DNA from: Mesodorylaimus sp. YZB2_4
Taxonomy: Eukaryota > Nematoda > Enoplea > Dorylaimida > Dorylaimidae
Direction: 5' to 3'
NCBI GenBank assembly: GCA_030248295.1
Contig: JASANH010000797.1
Span: forward strand, 1 to 64,000
DNA: 64,000 bases
Shown here: piece after piece, positions 45,806-56,855 of the stretch
How positions within the stretch are numbered: position 1 is the stretch's first letter
How the letters are laid out: each line of letters opens with the position of its first letter
Notes under the pieces: model-generated
The model's database searches: none
Told to the model about the DNA's origin: nothing
The model's input: only the letters and a program-made list of their open reading frames with translations
Program-made: the position numbers and the translations under genes

Positions 45806-46159
45806 TGGTTGGTGGAATTGTGGACAATGTTGCAAGGTTATAGGCCGTTAGGGCAAAAAGCTTGCAAGCAAGATTCTATAAATCTGGATCCTGGCCGCGA
45901 TTTGTTCCAGGAAGCAGGACTCTGTTTGTGCGGCTACAATCTGAAGAGGGGAGCATCATCTGGACAAGGCGGTGGCTGACCAAGTGGCACCAACGGAGGT
46001 GGTCCCCGAAATGGATACAGTTGACTGACAGACCTCCTTGGAGGCGGCCAGTCCACTGTTCCTCTGCTCCTTTTTCAGAGTTCCGCTGCAGTGCTCAGGG
46101 TCCAGAGGAACCCTACAGTACTTCCGCCAGACTTCCAGCTTACTAACCAGCAAAATTTC
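45806..46159. other. No gene recognised
   Basis: Overlapping short frames only. Confidence 0.3.
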
Positions 46160-46312
46160 GTCTTAACTGCGAGAAAATAACGATATTTAACGCGTTAACG
46201 ATATCTTTTGAGAAACCGTTAACGGTTAACGATAACGATATTTTTGGGATATCGTTAACCACCGATGACGATAACGATATCGTTTTCCTGTCACGATATA
46301 TACGTTATTCAT
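46160..46312. repeat. GTTAACGATATC-type palindromic repeats
   Basis: At least six copies of gttaacg or its inverse, mixed with atatcgtta and cgataacgatatcg. Many are self-complementary, so the region can fold. It lies just before the Polinton-like ATPase fragment. Confidence 0.8.
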
Positions 46313-46343
46313 AACCCAATCGTTTTTCTATGATTCTAAAGTC

Positions 46344-46691
46344 ATGCGCTGCGTGACTAGAAATTCGCATTACGTAGTTCTTTTCAAGTCACCCAGGACG
46401 GCGGCCATGGTTGAACAATTGTCCCGACAAATCTGGCCGCAGAAACCAAATGATTTGTTGGATGCTTACAACAGAGCCACAAAAGACAAAACGTACAGCC
46501 ATCTCTTTCTCAACCTACATCCAAGTACCGATGAAAAATTAGCTGTGCTCTCTAATATCTTACTTACTGAGAATTATTATCCGCATGTTTTATATAAGTT
46601 GATGAGATTTTATGAAATCTGTCGTCATGGACAGCCATCTCACGTCTTTCTTGTCACGTCATTTAAAAACAATTTTGTTCTATTCTACTAA
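46344..46691 (+). pseudogene. Polinton/adintovirus-type packaging ATPase, C-terminal fragment
   Basis: The frame reads CVTRNSHYVVLFKSPRT, then LSRQIWPQKPNDLLDAYN, then YSHLFLNLHPSTDEKL. The order of an ARNSHY-like strand, VLFKxPR, a RQxxP box and LxLDLHP-like end matches the C-terminal third of the FtsK/HerA-type DNA-packaging ATPases of Polintons and adintoviruses. The Walker motifs would lie upstream and are absent. The assignment is from family memory and needs a profile search. Confidence 0.6.
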
Positions 46692-46797
46692 TACAGTCGT
46701 CAAGCAAATTTTGCCAAAAGTCTCCGACCCTTTGGTGCAGGCCATCGCTGAGTTGGTCCTGAACATTTTACACAACGAGAATTTGAATGTCAGCTAG
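46612..46797 (+). CDS. Small ORF overlapping the ATPase fragment
   Basis: 61 residues with a hydrophobic C-terminal half (QILPKVSDPLVQAIAELVLN). A small ORF right after the ATPase is also found in Polinton relatives. This one stops early and lacks the basic tail I would expect, so it may be truncated. Confidence 0.4.
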   Translation: MKSVVMDSHLTSFLSRHLKTILFYSTNTVVKQILPKVSDPLVQAIAELVLNILHNENLNVS

Positions 46798-46963
46798 ACG
46801 GATAGAGCAAAATGTTGATAAGACATGGCTAACACAGGCGTGGTAAAAAAACGTAATGTCTTAGTCTGGTCGAATCTTCTGTTTATAGTAACGCATAACG
46901 TTATTAGCTGAATTGTCCATTCTGATAACGGGTGATAAGAAATGTAAGCTACGTCATCTGCTC

Positions 46964-46998
46964 TATATACAGTTAGCGCCCAGGCTTGCACAGTCATC
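46964..46998 (+). promoter_or_regulatory. TATA + initiator promoter of the small secreted-protein gene
   Basis: TATATAC at 46964-46970 is followed 30-32 bp later by tcatcac, an Inr-like start, giving a leader of about 65 nt before the ATG at 47062. Confidence 0.55.
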
Positions 46999-47061
46999 AC
47001 AGGCCATTCGAGCGCCAAGAACCGAGTCAAGTCAGCAACTTCGAGTCCACAACCAGTGAAA

Positions 47062-47277
47062 ATGTTGGAGAAGGTTGGAATTCTGGTCCCCTTGGCGGCC
47101 CTCGTCTACTCCATGCCTCCACAAGCCAACAAGCCAGCCAACGATATCGATTGTGGATGCACACTCAGATGCTTCATTTGGAACACGTGTCGTGCCGAAC
47201 AAGTGGCCCATGGTGGTGGGGACTTGAGCAAGTGCGGTGCCGAGCCCAGTGGTTGTGATTGCACTCACTTTGGATAA
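47062..47277 (+). CDS. Small cysteine-rich secreted peptide
   Basis: 71 residues. A hydrophobic N-terminus (MLEKVGILVPLAALVYS) looks like a signal peptide. The mature part contains seven Cys, in DCGCTLRCFIWNTC and a terminal SKCGAEPSGCDC group, separated by a Gly-rich loop. It has its own well-placed TATA/Inr promoter and a usable ATG context (gaaaATG). No family recognised; possible roles are antimicrobial, cuticular or toxin-like, none shown. The odd Cys number would favour a dimer or a missed exon. No AATAAA is seen nearby. Confidence 0.5.
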   Translation: MLEKVGILVPLAALVYSMPPQANKPANDIDCGCTLRCFIWNTCRAEQVAHGGGDLSKCGAEPSGCDCTHFG

Positions 47278-49625
47278 ACATGATGTCAAGGAGTGTGGTT
47301 CACTTTTCTGTGCTTGATACGCTTCATGTTTCTAATCATGCTCACGATGCCAGTGCAACGAATCCTCGCCGACTCAACAGATAGCAGTCGGTTGCAGGCT
47401 TTTTTTGTTTTTAGTGCTTACCTTGCCTGTTCGAACAAAGATTTTTTGCTATGCTGCTGAAAAATCTTTTAAAAAGATTCCGCAAGCAGCAAGAACAAAG
47501 CGAAGACAAACAGGGAAGTCGATAAAGCACTTTTTTGACACCGCGGAACGAATCTGGCGATGGCAATGGTCATATGTTCTAGTGCCTACTTCACCACTAT
47601 GCATATTTGCGTCGAGTGGCTATGCCTTACAACGGTAGACTGCGACTGCTTCACGATAGTACCTTCGAGCGCCTACCTGGGTTTGTTGATGAGGTAAAAC
47701 ATGAACACGAACGGTAGCTAAACAAGTTGCTGGATGTCGCGGAAAGGCACTCGCAAGACTTTCCAGGACACTCTCTGGCCCTGATTGTTGCGAGCGGACA
47801 TTGAGCTTAGCTTTCGATCCAACCTCACAACTAAAATTTTAGTGGGAATGCCTTAGCTGGTACTACACACTTGCCATTAGGCTGACCGACGCCGATAGTT
47901 GGATTCATCATCATTCCCCCACTTATAGGGAATCGAGCACAGGGTCACAATTCGTATATGGGTATCGAATAAGGGGGGGGGGGGGGGGGTTGGTACAGTA
48001 GGGGTACGGCGAAGAGAGTAGGCTGGTACAGCCGTATCGGCTTTTATGATTTGAATGATAATTTATTGTTGCTTCATTGGGGCCGCTTAGAGTTGTATTT
48101 TTGTATTATGTATTTTCATTCCTAATAAAAAAGCCACTTAGCCTTTGCTCAGTGTCGAAAAACCCTTCCAAAAAAATTTTCAGTGTTTCTAAATCTGCTG
48201 TGATGGAATTTTTGGCTGATACGGTTATGGTAAAAAAATCTGGGAAGGTCGACCCTGGGCCACTGAGATTCAAACAAAATTTTTTCATTCTGACGCGCTG
48301 CAAAAAGTCAAGCTTTTCGCTTTGATGAATGTAAAATCAAGTATTTTTCGACCTCGTGAATCGTTACCTTTGAAAAATTTTTTTGTGCTGGAAATCCGCT
48401 TTTTGATTTAGCCATCCGATCCGCATCTGAGCAACCGTCATCTACTCTACGCTATACTTTCTTGCCTTTTGTACCTCTATCATGCGGAAAAGTCTTGCTG
48501 TTTTAAATTTCAATTTAATGTCTGGTGTGTGGCTGGTTGACTCGACCCAGAAATTTTGAGTATTTCCCCCTCCTGTATATGCTTTACATCTTATAAACGA
48601 TACTGTATATGGGATCTAGTTTCTAATGCGGGTGAAAGGCCCTAAAAGCTTGTTTCAGGCACTGCCATCAATAAATGTGTCGCCTGCCAAAGCCAGGCCT
48701 AGTAAAAAAAAAGTTCTTCGTCAAGAGCACGCGGGACAGGCGCACATCACATTTTGTCACCCTAGAAAGCATAGCACGATGATGATTCCTGTGACCCACG
48801 ACAACATAATGGTAAGCAGCACCACTTTTTATCGAGAGCCTCTGCCTCAAACTTAGAGAAATTCTGAATTTTTTAGACGGACATTTGGTATAGCAAGCAC
48901 TTGCTCGAGGGCATCAGGAAAACAAACCTAATAAATGAAGCAATACAGTGAATTTCTTCAAAAGTTTCTTGGATGAACATTCGCTGCTTAGAACTTCCTT
49001 ATCGTTATAACCGACCATCATTTTTATAGGTCAGTTTCTGTAGCTGTCCAAAAGCATGACTTCCGGCATAACCGAACTGATTTATATCAGTCCAGTCACA
49101 CACTATTAGTTCGATGTGTTATCTCTGGTTGGCAAATCTGACCATCTTCAAAGGATTACAGATGCGTTTGATTATCGTCGAGATTGAGCGATTATTCCCA
49201 AACACGTTTGCTTGCTGATAAAAAAAACGGAACTTATGAAAGTATATTTGACAGCCTCTTTATCATTTAATTGAAAATTTTTTTGATGCCAGTCACGTGG
49301 AAGATAACAACCAAAGCAACCACTGATTTGATGAGTAAGTCAGAATGTGGTGCGTGTTGTTCACGTGCACTTTTAGCTGGGCTCTCTTGATTGAATCATT
49401 CACACTATGATTGGGGAAAATCTAGCGGTTATTTAATTTTAATTGGTTGAATGGGGTTGAATATGTAACAATCAGGGGCCAGAGATTCAATCATTTATTT
49501 GCAAGCTAATCATCCGCAGAAAGCCAGCTTCAAAAAGTCGCATTGTGAAATTTTCGAATAAAATCTGATAGGTTCTGCTCAGAGATCATTCTGTAGGCGA
49601 TCAGATGTTCGACTAGGGTGAAAAA
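47278..49625. other. No gene recognised
   Basis: Includes a 17-base G run at 47973-47989. Short frames with no features. Confidence 0.35.
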
Positions 49626-51105
49626 ATGAATGAAGATATTCTACTTAAAGTTACATGCGATAAAGAAAAGATTCGCGTTACGTATTTTTTGCTTCCAGCA
49701 AAACCTGGATACAAACCCATTAGCCATGAAGCGTCATTCAAGATTGAAGAAAGAAAAACATTTATTGCTATTGATCCAGCAAATTTAAATGGCGTGCAAG
49801 GTAACAATTGCCGCTACAACATTATCTTTTTCAACCCCAAGACCATCAGTGGTAAAAGAGCAAGAGAGATCAAGCAAATGGGGGGAATTCGAGCAACTGT
49901 TTAAGGACTGGCTGTTTTGCGTGGGATGTAACTGCGAGTTGAGTGCTCAAGAATCGCTTCTCAACTTTGATTCAGATTCAAAATTGTATGAAAGTTTGTT
50001 CGCGAAACAACACAGCTTCAGATCTGAAAATAAAAATAAAAATGAAATCGTATTATCCGTTTATTTGTCGAACTATCGCTACACATTGAACATTCTACTT
50101 CACAACAATGATGGAGGTGATCAGGGAAGAAAAAAAGAAAGTTTGCGAAAGGCTGGCTGGTCGGAAAAACAAATCGACGAAATTTGCAAAAAAGGTTCTG
50201 AAGTTCAATTTCAGACTTTCAGAAGAAAATTAATAGCTAAAATGTATCAACGGATCTATAAGTATATTTTACCTTTTGCGGCAGTCGATCTTGCCTTTTT
50301 GCAATGGGACAAATTCAACCCTGGTCACGCGCATTGGCGTGAAACAGTCAATACGACGAGTCTCTTGGGCTCGCTGGCTTCAGTAAGTCAAAACGATAAC
50401 AAGAGCGTGCGCACATTTTACAACGATAAAAAGTTAAAATTGATACTGAACATTGAGCCTGAATTAGAACTAGAGGACCAGAAAAGAACGAGGTGCAGTC
50501 TATTTGCAATTCTGAAAACGAATGAACTAGATAGGAGCCAAGAGGTCAGCGGGAATGGAAATGAAGACTTTTTCATGAAAGATGGGAAGATTGTATATCT
50601 GCTAGCTGTAAACATTCACGCTAAGAAGAACGACGAAGCATTCTTGAAGAGACTCCAGAGTAGCGTTGAAGGAGTTATTCATTGCCTTTCAATAATTCAT
50701 TCGGACTTGTTGATTGATGTTATTCTCGCAGGTGATTGGAATACATCAATTTTCGAAACAAGCTCGGAAGAAAATTACGGGCGGTGCAATTTCTTGAAAA
50801 GAAGTTTCTCCGACGAGTATTCTACACCAGCGTTGTTCCGTCAAAGAAACAATGATAAGCCTATCGATTACCTTCGGCACCTTCCATCTTGCATGGAAAT
50901 TCCCAATCAATTCGAAATTTCAAAAAGCGAAGACAATTTAGGCCCGAAAAAAGAGATCATGGCAACTCTGAAACGTGCACGAAAACCGTTCCCATTCTGG
51001 TACGACGAAAAAATAATAAGCGATCATTCAGCTGTTTACATTTCGTGTTACATATACGGCGGAGACGATTTTGAATCTGCGGCGACGCAACCAAAGCCAT
51101 GCTGA
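49626..51105 (+). CDS. Endonuclease/exonuclease/phosphatase-fold protein with a 49-bp intron
   Basis: Exon 1 is 49626-49800 and exon 2 is 49850-51105; the 49-bp intron (49801-49849) starts GTAACA and ends CAG after a pyrimidine-rich stretch. The join keeps the frame, giving about 476 residues. The C-terminal half has the EEP signatures in order: VDLAFLQWDKF, a conserved strand YLLAVNIHAKKN, ILAGDWNTSIFE (GDxN-type), DYLRHLPS and ISDHSAVYI (SDH). Where most family members have a metal-binding Glu (LQE), this protein has Trp (LQW), so it may be an inactive or altered enzyme. The N-terminal ~120 residues are unassigned. There is no reverse transcriptase downstream, so it is not simply a LINE. 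A neighbourhood role cannot be inferred. Confidence 0.6.
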
Positions 51106-52146
51106 AAAAAATTAACATTTTCCTTTTTTCCATCTTTAAAAAATCAGAGCACCACGTTCGAATAGAAGCTGGGTGATCCCGAACAAAAATTTAGTGCGTT
51201 TTTTGTGCCTTTCAGAAAAGGGGAATCAAAATATCGTATTACAGCTTTTCTTTTGTTATCGTTAAAAACAGTCGTGAGATTTTCTCAAGCTACTGATTCT
51301 GTGGCTTGATATAAAAGTCGGCGATATATATATATTACTTAGGTATATAGTGAGAAGGATGACATATGCATACTGTATCTGTGCTATAATCGAGAAAAGG
51401 GGAATTGGTTTTTATGGGTTTGGCAGTGCTATCAGAAAAATCAGAAATGCGCTTTAGGGGGTGAAAATGAACGTACAGTATTTAACCCTTGACGTAGCTG
51501 ACCTTATCGTTAGAGACTTGGCCATAGTTGTTTTTTTTAACAGCGGGCACCTCGCAGTTTCTACGCAACAAATCATTGAGTGTTTCCCGCTTTATTAAGA
51601 ATGTCATATAAAGAGACCCAAATCGAATATGTGAAACAGGCATATTGCTCTCGCTCGTGGCCTGAAAACTTTTCTGTTCGTTTACATGAAGTGCTTCAGG
51701 GAGAAAGGAGGAGACAAAGGTGTGGCTTACATTTTTGCGACACAGTGTGTCTTTGCTGAAACCAAACGCTGAATCAATTGCTGAGCAACTTCTTTCTCAT
51801 CACTCTGTCCAGCTTTATATCGTTGAACGACGGAACACGTGACGGGAGGCGAATACCACTACTGCAACTGACTTGCTGTCAACGGTCAGCGGCATCGACT
51901 CGTCCAGTCCAGTGACCTTCCAGACACAAAGCTCTCACATTCGTAATCTTCTTCACTAAACAAAGAAAACACACTTCATCGGGATGTAGACCACACGGGA
52001 CCCTCCGGCAATTTAACCCTAGACTCAACAAGACTTTTTTATATATGCCCAAAACTGTTTTTTTTTAATACAGTAACAAGACTTGAAAGTCCTTCAATCT
52101 AGACCCTAAGGACTCTATCGACATGAAAAAAAAATTTATCACATAC
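51106..52146. other. No gene recognised
   Basis: AT-rich, with a short (AT)n run near 51327-51337. No coding signal. Confidence 0.35.
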
Positions 52147-52374
52147 CGCTATCTGGATAAAAACTAGCCAGATCTGTTCCGGCGGGCGATAGACGATTAG
52201 GCATTTTTGTATACGACCAAGGATGATCATAAAAGCGACCAGTGCCATTGTCATTGAAAATCCGCGAGTAATGACTGTTTGATGCTTCAACTGGTTTTTC
52301 CAAGGCTTCTTCAATAGCCTGCTGGTCTCCAGTGTCCATCGCAATCAGTTTTCTCTTGTCTCCACGCACAAATA
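52147..52374 (-). CDS. Possible single exon of an unknown gene
   Basis: On the minus strand the frame KRKLIAMDTGDQQAIEEALE continues to LSPAGTDLASFYPDS, ending at a good donor (GTATGT, 52146). An acceptor-like TTTCCTGAG precedes it at 52375. No other exon of the gene is found nearby. Confidence 0.3.
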
Positions 52375-54390
52375 CTCAGGAAATCACGTGTGCTGACGCC
52401 CCGAGTCTGCCATTATCGAGCTTCGGTGGTTTCTTCAGATTATGGTTGAAATGAATAAGGAAACTGCGCAAAGTGTGCGAGGCACTCTCCGACCGATTGT
52501 GAAAAGCCTGTAAATAAGCTCTCTGGAAGCGCGACGCAAATACGGATTCATATCCATGGGGGCGCGGTAGCGTCCCCCATGTAGTACACGTGCCACACCA
52601 ACAACGATATCTCAACAGCCTGATGTCACGAAGCGATGAAATTTCGTTTCTTAGTGTAACTTAACACTAGATTAAGTTCTACCGGAGGAATTTGCAAGAT
52701 CTTTTTCCGTTCGGGCTCCACTCATACTACCGGTGCGAGTGTGAAAATCCCGACCAGGTTTTTTATTTTTGGATTAACTCGCGAACCGAGCGGCCGAAAC
52801 CTATGAAATTTGATGTGGATATAAGGGACTAGTTAGGGAAGGTGTCTACGAAAAATCTTTTAAAAATTTTCAACTGGTTATCCTTCTAAAACGTCCAGCG
52901 TCATATATGTATGTGTACCTATGTATGTATGTAGGTATGTACGTATGGACCCGATAGATCACAACGCCGATTGGGAGCTGTGTGAGAGCGGGGGATCCAG
53001 CTTTATGTTCAAACGACAGGGTAATATCACTGCTGGTGCCTACTGGCATTGATTTTGACCACGTATTGCCTCAAATTGTTATAGGGTGCTCAGTAGGGGG
53101 TCCACTCAGGTGAAATTATAATTTTTTGCACTTTTAGACCTCATAAAAACCGTCTGGAGAGGCACGGGGCAACTTTTTATAGCTTAATCGAATCAGGAAG
53201 GTGCGGGGAGCAATTCCTGACTGAAAAATGTTACTTATTACAAAAGTTTAAAGTTTTGGTTTCTGTTGGGGGGGGGGGGGGGTCAATTTGTAGAGAAAAA
53301 CCGAAAAGATTTAAAAACGCGGACAAAGTCTGCAGGATATAACTTCATGGCCCATTGATTGATCGGGATCAAAGGATTTATGGAAACTCTTATCAACTCA
53401 ATAAATACACACGAAAAAGCTATGTAGTTGTTGAAAGGCGGGAAATTCAAAAAATGAGAATCAACATTTTTTGGTTCATTTTGAAAGCTGTCTATGCACA
53501 ACAATGATAATAATACTTGAAGGATCAAGTTATACGGAAAATTTCAAAAAAGCGGGAAATTCAAATTAAAAAATTTACGTTAAAAAAGGTGTTTATAGAA
53601 AAAAGGAGTATTATGAAGAGTGGCTGACAATAACAGCGGATGACAAAAGGAATGGTTTGTGAGAGCTCGCATTTTCCCTTATACTTGCGCGTGTCAGAAG
53701 CAAAACGGGGTCGCTGCATGAGCCATGCAATGCGCCGACGTGATATTCATAGTTACACAGATATGGGAAAGTGGATCTAAAATCCTAGCCCTTCCCTTCC
53801 TAATGTAGCACTAAGAGCATGAAACTTACAAGTCAGCAGCAGAGCAGAAGACTTTAAAGGCGGAAAATTCGAATTCGAGCTAAAACTTAATTTGTTAAGG
53901 ATACAAACGAGGTCACGTCAATCAGAGAACATGCAATACAAAAGTGTTCTTCCTTCGCATTGGAATCAAAAACTTCGCGAGTAAACGGCAGAAAATTCAG
54001 GTTAAAATTAAGGATGAAGGATGCGCCGACAAAATTTTTTTAATGTTATGCCGCCAATGGCAGCATGCAAATATTGTAAGAAAAAAATGCTGCAAAATAT
54101 TTGAAAAAACTCAATGTTGATTTTTTACTAGTATTGTAAAATACTAAAGCATGTATTTTAAACGAAAGCTTGTCACCCACCGAAAAAAATTATTTTTCCT
54201 ACATGTGTAAAGGACTAATCTTAGTCAAGCTAATGGCACACTGAGGAATGTAGAGGAAGATTGAGAGAAGGGCGGCAGATTTTGAAGAATGGTGCTGTTT
54301 GCACTCGAGATTGCATGTGCTCGAACGCGGCCAGTCCTCGAGGGGGTATCGTGGGCAGGTGGAGAAGAGTCAGGACTGAAAAAGTTGTGA
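52375..54390. other. No gene recognised
   Basis: Includes a (TATG)n microsatellite at about 52902-52946 and a 15-base G run at 53268-53282. Confidence 0.35.
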
Positions 54391-56277
54391 AATTAGCAAA
54401 AAATTCATGAAATGAAACTAGGAAACGTAGTACATGTGGTTTGATGCGCCTTCGGAGCAGGCCGGTCCAGGCTGACAAAAGTTGATCAAGAAAGATTATG
54501 CCTGGCTACTGTCTGGTCACATGTACTCGCGGGTTTTTAGGGTTGACAAGTAGACCATAACAACTAGCTTTATTTATGTCACCCGGTGCGGCTGGTGACA
54601 CTAATCAGACCTCAAATGACATTGCATGCAGATTGTTCATGGAATGGAGGATCTTGCATGCCTTGTATTTGATGGCTAATGATAATCAATTAAAAGAAGT
54701 AAATGCGGCACCTTATTTTGCGTGGAATAAGCCCATCTGAACATCAGAGAATGCGCATTTCATAGTTTACTGAGCCATAGTTTCTTCTCTGCCACCACCA
54801 ACAATTTGGTCAAATGTTCACTCGCTCTCTGAGAATGCCGAGGATGCGAAATTTACAATACAGCATTTGGCACCGGGGGGAGTAACATCTTCACTCATTG
54901 ACGATAGACCTCAGAAGATGCACACCCGTCCAACACTCCAAAAATGTTGGTCTCAAAAATGTTTAGATAATGTACCTAGATTTAGCTTAGTGCTCTTGAC
55001 TGACCAGGCCTCGAAGGTACGCAGTTAGCATTCGCACAAAGCAAAATGATTTAAGAGCGAGGAGAAAGCTTGTTTCATGATCTCCCTGTGCCTTATCATA
55101 AACTGGATCACAGTGCAACAAAAGCACGACGTTTTAGCATTGAGCCTCAGAGTTTAAAAAGTGCTACCAAACAAGTACAACATAAGCATGAAAAAACTGG
55201 TTTAGCAAAGCAGGGTAATGTAGATCAGGACAAGATTATCCCGTCCCACCGACACGAGGCAACGGAAATTCGATTGCTCCAGTGTTCTAAGCAGTGTCAC
55301 TAAGAGCTTGCACGGACATACCGACTGAGGCTTATCCATGTTTGTCCGCCCAACATATACACATGATTCCGTCATGTCCGAGTCATAGAGATGGAGCTAA
55401 CTTTCATGAGCAGCTCTTATAGCAATTCGTAATAAATTACGTATATTGGCATCAAATCGCTGTCATTATAATTTTCGCACCCAGCCCCGCATATCAATGT
55501 TCTTAGGCAATAGGACGGACGACAGAACTGATAAACTCACTACAACAACTATGACCTCAATTGTAAGCCTAACCCTTACCAGCGCGACTAACAAAAATGT
55601 TTTCCCGAGTTGTGTAACCTTAAAATGATGTCTTCTGGGATTCCTCCTGAGCGTTCACCATTTCAAGCGTGTGATATCCTAGCTCCTTGACCTATCTATT
55701 CAGCTTTGGATGGCCGCCAAATAAATTTTAAAGATGTGGAAAAAATCTGCATTGAAGGCTATTAAAGCTCATTCTTGCAATGATTTAGCGAATCCTTTTT
55801 TAATTTCAAAGAGGAGCTACTAATATTCATCAGCATAAACTCCATGCATCGGCTCGAAAGTGACCAGGCATGCAATATTGTACATCCCTGCGTTCGGAAA
55901 CTCGATGCGCCCAATAGCTGCGAGAAAGTCCAGCGAATATGCAGATTCCTCGAAATTCCTGCCTAAGCCAGGAGATGATGAAATTGAAAGCGCTGTCCTG
56001 AGTAATAGCATTTTGCATGACATACTCCTGAATATCCACTTTACAAGAAGTGCAGATGTGAGCATCTTCTTAGAGACACTTTCCCCAAGCTGGTGACATG
56101 AATGAGGCTAGTTGTTCTTGCCAACCCTAAAAACCCGCGAGTACATGTGACCAGCCAGCAGCCAGGCAGGATCTTTCTTGATCACCTTTTGTCAGCCTGG
56201 ACCGGCTTGCTCTGAAGGCGCATCAAACCACATGTACTACCTTTCCTAGTTTCATTTCATGAATTTTTTGCCAATTT
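54391..56277. mobile_element. 1.9-kb structure bounded by ~160-bp inverted repeats
   Basis: The left arm 54391-54550 and the right arm 56117-56277 are inverse copies with about ten differences. Shared blocks include gtagtacatgtggtttgatg, cggtccaggctgacaaaa, and cgcgggtttttagggtt. The ~1.57-kb centre has only short frames (55070-55303, 77 codons) with no transposase motif. It could be a non-autonomous DNA transposon or two copies of a short repeat inserted in opposite directions. Confidence 0.8.
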
Positions 56278-56855
56278 GTAATAGCAACTGAACGAATTCA
56301 GGATGCATGGAATCAACGTCTGTTCGCTGTGCCGAGCATCTTTGTGCCGCATAGAGTATGAATACTCGCTCTGGAAGTAGTCCTTGAAGCAGCGCATAGA
56401 TTACCCCGATGGTGCGCTCAAGTCACGATAAGATAGGTCAAGTCCTCGACGGCGATGAAGTAGTTGCAGTCGGGGTGGCAAGATCAGGCAAAGTATCCGC
56501 ACAGATATTGGACATGACGCTGGAACCTAGCAGAGCGACGGGCCCTGCCTCATACAGCGAGCACAACGGTTAGTTAGGGAGTCGGCTATACACAAATATT
56601 GTATGCTAGTGTAAAGTCACTACTAACGACCTTGTAAGACCTACAGAAAGAAGCGAATAGTTTCGCTTCTCGATATTAGAAAGCGAAAACTTTGCTTTCC
56701 CTAAACTGCTATCGCCAAAATATGGTCGCGATTAAAAATTTGTTAATTTTATTTGTTTTTTGTATCTTTCATATTTTTTTTTGCAATACGACAAAAGTCT
56801 GGGTAGGAAACGTATTCGCGTACTCTATAAGAAAAAGCATTGTGACTTTTTCCAG
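56278..56855. other. No gene recognised upstream of the PIG-K-like exon
   Basis: The first exon (signal peptide) of the PIG-K-like gene should lie here or further left but is not found. Confidence 0.3.
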
